Assembly: GCA_003258405.1 (NCBI GenBank)
Contig: QKPN01000002.1
Span: 186,001 to 250,000 of the forward strand
Reading direction: 5' to 3'
Source of the DNA: Rhodobacteraceae bacterium DSL-40
GTDB taxonomy: Bacteria > Pseudomonadota > Alphaproteobacteria > Rhodobacterales > Rhodobacteraceae
DNA length: 64,000 nt
In this document: piece after piece, positions 54,570-64,000 of the stretch
How positions within the stretch are numbered: position 1 is the stretch's first letter
How the letters are laid out: each line of letters begins with the position of its first letter
The notes under the pieces: generated by a model
The model's database searches: none
What the model was told of the DNA's origin: nothing
The model's input: the letters and a program-made list of their open reading frames with translations, nothing else
Translations under genes and position numbers: made by a program

Positions 54570-56184
54570 GGCGCCGTTGCGCGCGGCCGATCTCCTCGCC
54601 CGCAGGCTCCACGAGGCGGGCTGCCGCCATGCCTTCGGGATGCCGGGGGGCGAGGTGCTCACGCTTGTCGATGCGCTGGAGCGGGCGGGGATCCGCTTCG
54701 TGCTCTGCCATCACGAGACGGCCGCGGGCTTCATGGCCGAGGGCGTCTGGCACCGGACCGGCGCGCCGGGCATCCTCGTCGCGACGCTCGGCCCCGGCGC
54801 CCTCAACGGCGTCAATGTCGTCGGCAATGCCGCGCAGGACCGGGTGCCGCTGCTGCTGCTCACCGGCTGCGTCGATGCCGACGAGGCGCTCACCTACACC
54901 CATCAGGTGCTCGACCATCAGGCGGTGTTCCGGCCGCTGGTCAAGGCGGGCTTCCGGCTGAGCGCGGCCGGCGCGGACACGATCGCCGACAAGGCCGTGG
55001 CCATCGCGACCGAGGCGCAGCCGGGCCCGGTCCATATCGACGTGCCGATCTCGGTGGCCGATGCGCCGGCGGCGGCCGTGCCGCTGCGGCGGCGGGTGGC
55101 GGCGAGCCCGGTGGCCCCGGCGCCCGGCCCGGATCTCGAGCGGGCGCGGGGCTGGCTGGCGGCGGCGGAGCGGCCGGTGCTGGTGGCGGGGCTCGATGCG
55201 CTCCGCGACCGGGCGGGGCCGGAGATCCGGGCGCTTGCCGAGCGGATCGGCATGCCGGTGGTCACGAGCTACAAGGCCAAGGGGCTGCTCCCGGAAGATC
55301 ATCCGCTCGCGCTCGGAGGGGCGGGCCTCTCGCCCCGGGCCGATGCGGAGATCCTGCCGCTGCTCGCCCGGGCCGATCTCGTGCTCTGCGCCGGCTATGA
55401 CCCGATCGAGATGCGGACCGGCTGGCGCGAGGTCTGGGATCCGGGCCGGGCGGCGGTGATCGAGATCGCCGCGGCGCCGAACCATCATTACATGCATCAG
55501 GCCGGGGTGAGCTTTATCGGCCACACCGGCGCGGGGCTCCGGGCGCTTGCCGAAGGGCTGGCGCCGCGCCGGAGCTGGCCCGATGGCGCGGTGCCGGCGC
55601 TGCGCGCCGCCCTGGCGGCGGCGTTTCCGGCCGATGAGGCCTGGGGCCCCGCGGCGGTGATCGCCGAATGCCGGGAGGTGCTGCCGCCCGAGACCATCGC
55701 GACGGCCGATTCGGGCGCGCACCGCATCCTGCTCTCGCAGATGTGGACCTGCACAGAGCCCGGTACGCTGCTGCAATCCTCGGCCCTCTGCACCATGGCC
55801 TGCGCGCTGCCGCTGGCGCTCGGGGCGAAGCTCGCCGAGCCCGACCGGCCGGTCGTCTGCTTCACGGGCGATGCGGGCCTGCTCATGGGCACGGGCGAGC
55901 TTGCCACCGCCGCGGCGCTCGGGCTTCCGGTGATCGTCGTCGTCTTCGCCGATTCAAGCCTCTCGCTCATCGAGCTCAAGCAGCGCGGGCGGCAGATGGC
56001 GAATGCGGGCGTCGACTTTCCCGCCCCCGACTTCGCCGCGATCGCCCGCGGCTTCGGCGGCTGTGGCTGCAGTGTCACGGATCGCGAGAGCTTGCGTGCT
56101 GCACTGCAAAATGCATTGCAAGAAAAGAGATTTTCCGTCATTTCCGCGCAGATTGACCGTCGGTCCTACGACGGACGGATCTGA
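54559..56184 (+). CDS. Thiamine diphosphate-dependent enzyme, acetolactate synthase-like
   Basis: 541 residues with the three-domain PYR/central/PP plan. PYR: MPGGEVLTLVDALERAG, CHHETAAGFMAEG (Glu that activates ThDP). Central: VTSYKAKGLLPEDHPLALGG. PP: FTGDAGLLMGTGELATAAAL and VVVFADSSLSLIELKQRGR. The usual metal-binding Asn of the NN pair reads Asp (ADSS), as in several decarboxylase-like branches. It is followed 27 bp later by a CoA-transferase. The substrate is unknown; not a canonical IlvB, since no small subunit follows. Confidence 0.82.
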   Translation: MTAEAPLRAADLLARRLHEAGCRHAFGMPGGEVLTLVDALERAGIRFVLCHHETAAGFMAEGVWHRTGAPGILVATLGPGALNGVNVVGNAAQDRVPLLLLTGCVDADEALTYTHQVLDHQAVFRPLVKAGFRLSAAGADTIADKAVAIATEAQPGPVHIDVPISVADAPAAAVPLRRRVAASPVAPAPGPDLERARGWLAAAERPVLVAGLDALRDRAGPEIRALAERIGMPVVTSYKAKGLLPEDHPLALGGAGLSPRADAEILPLLARADLVLCAGYDPIEMRTGWREVWDPGRAAVIEIAAAPNHHYMHQAGVSFIGHTGAGLRALAEGLAPRRSWPDGAVPALRAALAAAFPADEAWGPAAVIAECREVLPPETIATADSGAHRILLSQMWTCTEPGTLLQSSALCTMACALPLALGAKLAEPDRPVVCFTGDAGLLMGTGELATAAALGLPVIVVVFADSSLSLIELKQRGRQMANAGVDFPAPDFAAIARGFGGCGCSVTDRESLRAALQNALQEKRFSVISAQIDRRSYDGRI

Positions 56185-56211
56185 CGTTTGGGTGAGGTGG
56201 AGGCAGGGGTC

Positions 56212-57411
56212 ATGGCGGGCGCGCTGGACGGGATCAAGGTTCTCGACCTGACGCGGATTCTCGCAGGGCCGACCTGCACGCAGCTCCTCGGCGATCTCGG
56301 CGCGACCGTGCTCAAGATCGAGAATCCGGCCACCGGCGGCGATGACACCCGGCAATGGGGGCCGCCCTATGTGGCCGATGCCGATGGCGCCCCGAGCGAT
56401 CTGAGCGCCTATTTCCTCAGCGCGAACCGCAACAAGCTGTCGGTCGCGGTCGATATCGCAAGCCCCGAGGGGCAGGCAACGATGCGCGCCCTCGCGGTCG
56501 AGGCCGACGTGGTGGTCGAGAACTTCAAGCCGGGCGGGCTGGCGCGTTACGGGCTCGATCAGGAGAGCCTGCGCGCGCTCAACCCCGCCCTCGTCTACTG
56601 CTCGATCTCGGGCTACGGCCAGACCGGCCCGAACGCCTCCAAGCCGGGCTACGACCTGATGGCGCAGGGCTATGGCGGCATCATGAGCCTCACCGGCGAG
56701 CCCGACGGCGCGCCGATGAAGGTGGGTGTGGGAATCACCGACGTCATGTGCGGCATGTATGCCACGGTGGGCATCCTGGCCGCGCTGCGCCACCGCGACC
56801 GCACCGGCGAGGGCCAGCATATCGACCTCGCGCTGGTCGATTCCCAGGTGGCCTGGCTCATCAACGAGGGCCTGAACTATCTCACCACCGGCGAGGTGCC
56901 GATCCGCCGCGGCAACGGGCATCCGAACATCGTGCCCTATCAGGTCTTCGCGACCGCCGACGGGCACGTGATCGTCGCGGTGGGCAACGACGCCCAGTTC
57001 CGCCGCTTCGCGCGCTTTCTCGGCCGCGAGGATCTGGCGGACGATCCGGCCTATGCCACCAACCCGGCGCGGCTCGAGAATCGCGCCACGCTTCTGCCGC
57101 AGATCGAGGCGCTCGTCGCGGCGATCCCGAGCGCGGAGCTGGTGGCCGGGCTCGAGGCGCTCAAGGTGCCGGTCGGGCCGGTCAACCGGCTCGACACGGT
57201 CTTCGCCTCCGATCAGGTCGCGGCGCGCGGGATGCAGATCACGATGCCGCACCCCGGGCTCGGCGGGCGCGAGGTGCCGCTCATAGGCAATCCGCTGAAA
57301 TTCTCGGCGACACCGGTGAGCTACCTCCGGCCGCCGCCGCGCTTCGGGCAGGACACGGAGGCGGTTCTGTCGCGGATCGGGAAACGGGAGCCGCAGACGC
57401 CCCGGGACTAA
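56212..57411 (+). CDS. Class III (CaiB/BaiF) CoA-transferase
   Basis: 399 residues: LDLTRILAGPTCTQLLGDLG, GATVLKIENPATGGDDTR, NRNKLSVAVDIASPEGQ, NFKPGGLARYGLDQESL and CSISGYGQTGPNASKPGYDL with the expected catalytic Asp in GYDLMAQ. It transfers CoA between carboxylates by the formyl-CoA-transferase mechanism. ATG 56212 follows GGAGGCAGGG and gives the conserved N-terminus; a TTG at 56188 is weaker. It probably forms an operon with the ThDP enzyme, suggesting a shared acyl-CoA or 2-oxoacid pathway. Confidence 0.9.
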   Translation: MAGALDGIKVLDLTRILAGPTCTQLLGDLGATVLKIENPATGGDDTRQWGPPYVADADGAPSDLSAYFLSANRNKLSVAVDIASPEGQATMRALAVEADVVVENFKPGGLARYGLDQESLRALNPALVYCSISGYGQTGPNASKPGYDLMAQGYGGIMSLTGEPDGAPMKVGVGITDVMCGMYATVGILAALRHRDRTGEGQHIDLALVDSQVAWLINEGLNYLTTGEVPIRRGNGHPNIVPYQVFATADGHVIVAVGNDAQFRRFARFLGREDLADDPAYATNPARLENRATLLPQIEALVAAIPSAELVAGLEALKVPVGPVNRLDTVFASDQVAARGMQITMPHPGLGGREVPLIGNPLKFSATPVSYLRPPPRFGQDTEAVLSRIGKREPQTPRD

Positions 57412-57821
57412 GCCTCAAGCCGGAAACGGCGCGGCACCGGCCTCCAGATGTCAAACACTGTTGAAGAATCGGGCAGGCGCCGACATTTTCTGCACAGTTT
57501 CCGCGCTTTACTGCCAGAAGACCCGCGAACCCCGCCACTTCATTAGTGAAGACGACGGAACCAATGCACTGTGAACGGAATTTGTGTAACAAAGGGAGCG
57601 AGTTTGTCCGAATGAAACCATGGCTGCACATGACAGGACTGCACATGCCGGCCGCGCTGCTTCGGAGGAACGCGGCTGCCGCACGAGTATTCGGTATTGC
57701 GGGCGACCAGCCCGGTTCCTTCTCCGTCCCCGCGCGCCGCGACCTGCGAACGGCGGCCAGACCCTTGTCCCTTCGAGAGGGATGACCCGCGGGCATTCGT
57801 GACCCAGCGCTTCTGCGAGGC
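57412..57821. other. Intergenic region upstream of the opg operon
   Basis: 410 bp without a gene I can support. An AT-richer segment at about 57450-57610 should hold the opg promoter. A small inverted repeat CTTCA-TTAG-TGAAG lies at 57538-57551. The open frame at 57546-57785 (79 codons) lacks a ribosome binding site and has no recognisable pattern. Confidence 0.5.
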
Positions 57822-59033
57822 ATGCGAACTATACCAATGAAAAATATTGCCGAACCCATCGGGGCAACCCCCATCATGCTGAAGGCCGCACCCCGGCCCG
57901 CACCGCGCGATCCGAGGCTCGACTTCTTCCGCGGGCTGGCGATGTTCGTGATCCTTGTCTCGCATTCGCCGAACAACTGGCTTTCGCAGTGGATCCCCGG
58001 CCATTTCGGCTTCTCGGATTCGGCGGAGATCTTCGTCTTCTGCTCGGGCATGGCCTCGGCGATCGCCTTCGGGGCCACCTTCGATCGCTCCGGCTTCCTG
58101 CTCGGCGCGGGCCGCGTGGTCCTGCGCGTCTGGCAGGTCTACTGGGCCCATATCGGCATGTTCTTCGCCATCCTGCTGCTGCTGACGGCGATCGACAACA
58201 GCGGCTGGCTGGAGAAACCTTACGTCGACACGCTGAACCTCCAGGCCTTCTACAAGAACGCGCCGGTCAACATCGTCGGCCTCTTCACGCTCACCTACGT
58301 GCCGAACTACTTCGACATCCTGCCGATGTATCTGGTGATCCTGGCGATGATCCCGCTCGCGATGCTGCTCTCGAAGGGCGGCCGGGGGCTGCTGTTCGCA
58401 GCGGTGCTCACGACCTGGCTGGCGGCCAATCTCGGTTATCTTGCACTGCCCGCAGAGCCGTGGTCGCATCGCGTGTGGTATTTCAACCCGTTCGCCTGGC
58501 AGCTCGTGTTTTTCACTGGTTTTGCCTTCATGCGCGGATGGTTGCCGACCCCGCCCGTGAAACCTGCCCTCGTTGTTGCAGCGCTTATAATCGTCGCTAT
58601 ATCCATTCCTGTGACTTATCCGCCCCTCCTGCGTTCTTCGGAAACATTGCAGGGCCTGGCGGAGAGTCTGCGGGGGTTGAACAGCAAGACCAATGCAGGG
58701 CTGCTGCGCTATGCGCACTTCCTGGCATTGGCCTACCTGGGGTGGGTCGCGGCAGGCGAAGGCGGCCGTCGGCTCGTGGTCAACATGGACACGGGATGGA
58801 TTGCGCGGGTGTGGGGCAGATTTGTGAGCACGGTCCAGAAGGTGGGGCAGCAGTCGCTGGCCGTCTTCGTGTGCAGCATGATCGCCTCGCGCCTGATCGG
58901 TCTCGGGCTCGACCTCTCCGGAACAAGCTACTTCACCGAAACGGTGGCAAACATTGCCGGCTTCGCGACCATCATTCTCGTTGCCTACGTGGCGGGATGG
59001 TTCAAGTCGCAGCCTTGGCGAAAGGCCAGATGA
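57822..59033 (+). CDS. opgC: OpgC, periplasmic glucan succinyl-transferase
   Basis: 403 residues with about ten membrane helices. It starts RDPRLDFFRGLAMFVILVSH and contains GHFGFSDSAEIFVFCSGMAS, DILPMYLVILAMIPLAMLLS and PFAWQLVFFTGFAFMRGW, the acyltransferase_3-like OpgC pattern. In Rhodobacter sphaeroides this protein adds succinyl groups to osmoregulated periplasmic glucans. It overlaps opgG by 4 bp. A second ATG at 57837 is possible. Confidence 0.92.
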   Translation: MRTIPMKNIAEPIGATPIMLKAAPRPAPRDPRLDFFRGLAMFVILVSHSPNNWLSQWIPGHFGFSDSAEIFVFCSGMASAIAFGATFDRSGFLLGAGRVVLRVWQVYWAHIGMFFAILLLLTAIDNSGWLEKPYVDTLNLQAFYKNAPVNIVGLFTLTYVPNYFDILPMYLVILAMIPLAMLLSKGGRGLLFAAVLTTWLAANLGYLALPAEPWSHRVWYFNPFAWQLVFFTGFAFMRGWLPTPPVKPALVVAALIIVAISIPVTYPPLLRSSETLQGLAESLRGLNSKTNAGLLRYAHFLALAYLGWVAAGEGGRRLVVNMDTGWIARVWGRFVSTVQKVGQQSLAVFVCSMIASRLIGLGLDLSGTSYFTETVANIAGFATIILVAYVAGWFKSQPWRKAR

Positions 59034-60606
59034 CTTCCATGAACCGCAGATCCTTCGTAACCTCGATGCTCGCCCTGCTGGGGGGCGCCGGGCCAGCCCT
59101 CCTTGGCGGCCAGATCCTCGGCATGCGCCCTGCAAATGCCGAAACCGTCGATCCGCGTCCGGGCCCGGCCCTTTCCGAGGAGGCGACGCCGTTCTCGCTC
59201 GAGGGCCTGCAGGAGATGGCCCGCAAGCTCTCGGAACAGGGGTTCAGCGAGCGCCCCGAGATTCCGGCGGCGTGGCGCGAGATGAGCTACGACCAGTATC
59301 GCGCGATCTGGTTCAACTCGAACCGCGCGCTCTGGCAGGGCACGGAGAAGCCCGTGCGGGTCGATTTCTTCGCGCCCGGCGCCTATTACACCCGCCCGGT
59401 CGAGATCAATATCGTCTCGGGCGCGGAATCGCGCACCGTGCTCTTCGACTACGACCTCTTCAAGAAGGGCGAGCAGGCCCCCGAGCTGCCGATCGACGAC
59501 ACGCTTGGGTATTCGGGATTCCGGCTGCGCGGCGCCGTCGCGGGGCCCGGCGAATACAAGGAATTCCTCGTCTTCCAGGGGGCGAGCTATTTCCGCGCCA
59601 TCGCACGCGGCGAGAATTACGGGCTGTCGGCCCGCGGCCTCGGCATCCGCACCGCCGACGAGCGCGGCGAGGAGTTTCCGGCCTTCACCAAGTTCTGGAT
59701 CGTCGAGCCGAAAGCGGGCGACACGGTGACCACGATCCATGCGCTGCTCGATTCCCCGAGCACGACCGGCATCTACACCTTCGAGGCCGAACCGGGCGAT
59801 GCGACGACGATCAACGTCCGCGCGACGCTCTATCCGCGCACCGACATGGATCACGTCGGCATCGCGCCGCTCACCAGCATGTTCCTCTTCGACGAGACGA
59901 ACCGCAACCGCTTCGACGATTTCCGCCCCGCGGTGCACGATTCCGACGGGCTGCTCGTCTGGAACGGCGCGGGCGAGGTGCTCTGGCGGCCGCTCGCCAA
60001 CCCCAAGACCCTGCAGGTCAGCGACTTCATGGACCACAACCCCAAGGGGTTCGGCCTCATGCAGCGCAGCCGCAAGTTTTCCGACTTCGCCGATCTCGAG
60101 GCGCTCTACCACACGCGGCCGAGCCTCTGGATCGAGCCCGGCGCCGACTGGGGCGACGGCGCGGTCGCGCTGGTCGAGATCCCGGCGGACAAGGAAATCT
60201 ACGACAACATCGTGGCTTACTGGCGCCCGAAGGACGTGATCCCCGCCGGCAAGCCCTATGAATTCTCCTACCGGATGTTCTGGGATGGGGAGCCTATCCT
60301 CGGGCGCGATGTCGCCCGGGTGATCAATACCCGGCTTGGCCGGAACCATCACGGCGAGGGCTATACCGTCACCGTGGATTTCGCGGCGCATGACCTCCTC
60401 CCCGCGAACCCCCGAGATGTCCAGGTTTCGCTCAGCGACAACCGCGGCACCGTCAAGGATGGAATTATTCAACGCAACCCGGAAACCGGCGGCCTGCGGC
60501 TGGCGTTCCACTTCGTGCCGGGAGACGCCTCGTCAATCGAGATGAGGGCCCAGCTTTCGAAAGACGGTCAGGTCATCAGCGAGACCTGGCTCTACAGGTG
60601 GACAGC

Positions 60607-60610
<4 letters not shown>
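59030..60610 (+). CDS. opgG: OpgG-type periplasmic glucan biosynthesis protein
   Basis: 526 residues with a Tat-type signal (MNRRSFVTSMLALLGGAGPA) cut near PANAE. The MdoG core includes MSYDQYRAIWFNSNRALWQG, GYSGFRLRGAV, FLVFQGASYFRAIARGENYG, LSARGLGIRTADERGEEFPA and the C-terminal VQVSLSDNRGTVKDGIIQRN. It shapes the linear glucan made by OpgH. Tat export points to the OpgG/OpgD group; OpgD is an alternative name. It overlaps both neighbours by 4 bp. Confidence 0.92.
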
Positions 60611-62541
<1,931 letters not shown>

Positions 62542-62603
62542 CCGGCGGAGGGCGGCCCGGGCCGCCCTCGAACAGACCGGCAACATCTTGAGTTCGACCC
62601 TGG

Positions 62604-62626
62604 AACCCCCGCGACATGCGGGGGTT
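62604..62626 (+). terminator. Hairpin after the opg operon
   Basis: AACCCCCGC (62604-62612) and GCGGGGGTT (62618-62626) form a 9-bp perfect stem with loop GACAT, 63 bp after the opgH stop. Only CGTCATTG follows, so the T-run is poor, but position and stem strength suit a terminator. Confidence 0.6.
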
Positions 62627-62690
62627 CGTCATTGACAAGCCCCCGGGAAGGCCCGATTCTCGCCCGAAGAGGTCAGATCGGATTTCCTCG

Positions 62691-64000
62691 GTGCAATTCA
62701 CCCGCCTGCGTCTTCTCGGCTTCAAGAGCTTCGTCGATCCGACCGAGCTCGTGATCGCCCCCGGCCTGACTGGCGTGGTGGGGCCGAACGGCTGCGGCAA
62801 GTCGAACCTGCTCGAGGCGCTGCGCTGGGTGATGGGCGAGACCCGTGCCAAGGCGATGCGCGGCTCCGGCATGGAGGACGTGATCTTCGCGGGCTCCGGC
62901 GACCGGCCCGCGCGCAATCACGCCGAGGTGACACTCACCATCGACAACCGGGAGCGGCTGGCGCCCGCGGGCTTCAACGACACCGACACGCTCGAGGTGA
63001 TCCGCCGCATCACCCGCGATGCGGGCTCGGCCTACCGCGCCAACGGCAAGGAGGCGCGCGCCCGCGACGTGCAGATGCTCTTCGCCGATGCCTCCACCGG
63101 CGCGCATTCGCCCGCGCTCGTGCGCCAGGGCCAGATCTCCGAGCTCATCAACGCCAAGCCGACCGCGCGACGCCGGGTGCTCGAAGAGGCCGCCGGCATT
63201 TCCGGCCTTTATCAGCGTCGCCACGAGGCCGAGCTGAAGCTGCGCGCGACCGAGACCAATCTCGGCCGGGTCGCGGATGTGCTCGAGGCGCTGGAGACCC
63301 AGATCGCGGCCCTGGCCCGCCAGGCAAAGCAGGCCGCGCGCTACCGCGAGATTGCCGAGGCGCTGCGCCGGGCCGAGGCGCTGCTGCTCTGGCGGCTCTG
63401 GCACGATGCCGAGACCGACCGCGAAACCGCGGCCCGCGGGCTTACCGCCGCCGCGCGGACCGCCGGCATCGCCCAGACCGAGGCGGCGCAGGCGCTCCGG
63501 CAGCAATCCGAGGCCGAGGAGGCGATGCCGGGCCTCCGCGAGGAGGATGCGATCGCGGGGGCGGTGCTCCAGCGGCTCACCATCGAGCGCGACCGGCTCG
63601 ATGCCCGCGCCGAGGAGGCCCGCCGCCTGATCGGCGAGCTCGAGGCCCGCAAGGGCCAGCTTGCCGCCGACCGCGAGCGCGAGGCCGCGCTCAATTCCGA
63701 TGCCGCCGGGATGATCGAGGGGCTCCGCGCCGAACAGGAGGAGCTCGCGGCCGAGGGCGACGGGCATGAGGACGAGCTCGCCCTCGCGCGCGAGGCCGCC
63801 GAAGCCGCCGCCGAGACGCTGCGCGAGGCCGAGGCGGTGTTCGAGGCCCGCGCCGAGGCCTCCGCCCGGCTCATTGCCGATCACCAGTCCGCCAACCGCG
63901 CCCTCGACGAGGCCCGGCGCCGCGAGACCGAGGCCGAGCGCGCCCGCGCCCAGGCCGAGGAGGCGCTCGGCGCCGCCGGGGCCGAGCTCGAGGCCGCGCT
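62691..64000 (+). CDS. smc: Chromosome segregation protein SMC (N-terminal part, cut by window end)
   Basis: The frame opens with GTG at 62691 and stays open to the last base (436 codons seen). The N-terminal ATPase half has MQFTRLRLLGFKSFVDPTEL, Walker A GPNGCGKSN (31-39), ALRWVMGETRAKAMRGSGME and LVRQGQISELINAKPTARRR. From about residue 165 it turns into the Ala/Glu/Arg-rich antiparallel coiled coil. SMC dimers with ScpA/B organise and separate the chromosome. The hinge and C-terminal half are outside the window. Confidence 0.96.
   Translation, partial: MQFTRLRLLGFKSFVDPTELVIAPGLTGVVGPNGCGKSNLLEALRWVMGETRAKAMRGSGMEDVIFAGSGDRPARNHAEVTLTIDNRERLAPAGFNDTDTLEVIRRITRDAGSAYRANGKEARARDVQMLFADASTGAHSPALVRQGQISELINAKPTARRRVLEEAAGISGLYQRRHEAELKLRATETNLGRVADVLEALETQIAALARQAKQAARYREIAEALRRAEALLLWRLWHDAETDRETAARGLTAAARTAGIAQTEAAQALRQQSEAEEAMPGLREEDAIAGAVLQRLTIERDRLDARAEEARRLIGELEARKGQLAADREREAALNSDAAGMIEGLRAEQEELAAEGDGHEDELALAREAAEAAAETLREAEAVFEARAEASARLIADHQSANRALDEARRRETEAERARAQAEEALGAAGAELEAA

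Noticed and set aside
54559-57411. Assignment as oxalyl-CoA decarboxylase plus formyl-CoA transferase
   Set aside because: The transferase would fit, but the ThDP enzyme lacks the characteristic oxalyl-CoA decarboxylase sequence blocks and has ADSS at the metal site.
57546-57785. 79-codon frame upstream of opgC
   Set aside because: No ribosome binding site, no hydrophobic or domain pattern, and poor codon character; left as intergenic.

Overview
The window is a high-GC, gene-dense stretch of an alphaproteobacterial chromosome, most likely Rhodobacterales (Roseobacter/Rhodobacter-like). This rests on protein style: a complete Na+-NQR cluster with NqrM and ApbE, an opgC-opgG-opgH glucan operon, Tex, PhoD and a SMC gene running off the right edge. 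No tRNA, rRNA, CRISPR array, transposase or integrase was seen.

Layout. 1-8.6 kb: prfC, an AEC-type permease, a Gly-rich RTX repeat protein, an excisionase-like HTH/PIN toxin-antitoxin pair, a SulP transporter and a small XRE regulator. 8.8-14.2 kb: a tightly overlapped five-gene membrane/sensory cassette. It encodes a prokaryotic ionotropic-glutamate-receptor-like protein, a SAM methyltransferase, a fused substrate-binding/ABC-permease protein, a second ABC-like permease and a lipoprotein. No ABC ATPase is present, and both permeases lack the EAA loop that would contact one. 14.4-38.6 kb: a contractile injection system of the extracellular (Afp/PVC/AlgoCIS/tCIS) class in two convergent operons. 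The plus operon carries two large baseplate proteins, a fibre-like protein, a giant low-complexity tape measure, an AAA+ ATPase and a membrane-anchored protein with a PG-binding domain and a decayed GH18-like domain. The minus operon carries the terminator (DUF4255), an unknown protein, sheath, two tube proteins, a 59-residue DUF5908-type protein, LysM, VgrG-like spike, PAAR tip and gp25. 38.9-46.1 kb: tex, a Tat-exported PhoD phosphatase, a Tat-like metallo-beta-lactamase-fold protein, a GNAT acetyltransferase and a SABATH-type carboxyl methyltransferase. 46.3-53.9 kb: nqrABCDEF on the minus strand, divergent from apbE-nqrM. 54.1-57.4 kb: a DUF302 protein, a ThDP-dependent enzyme and a class III CoA-transferase. 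57.8-62.5 kb: opgC-opgG-opgH. 62.7 kb to the end: the start of smc.

The most interesting unit is the combined region 8.8-38.6 kb: a complete-looking injection particle preceded directly by an amino-acid-receptor-like cassette that seems unable to work as an ordinary ABC importer. My working hypothesis, not proven, is that this is an envelope sensor or anchoring module for the particle. A second unexplained signal is a conserved ~80-bp palindrome-rich element present twice, about 38 kb apart, in intergenic DNA (5128-5214 and 43127-43206).
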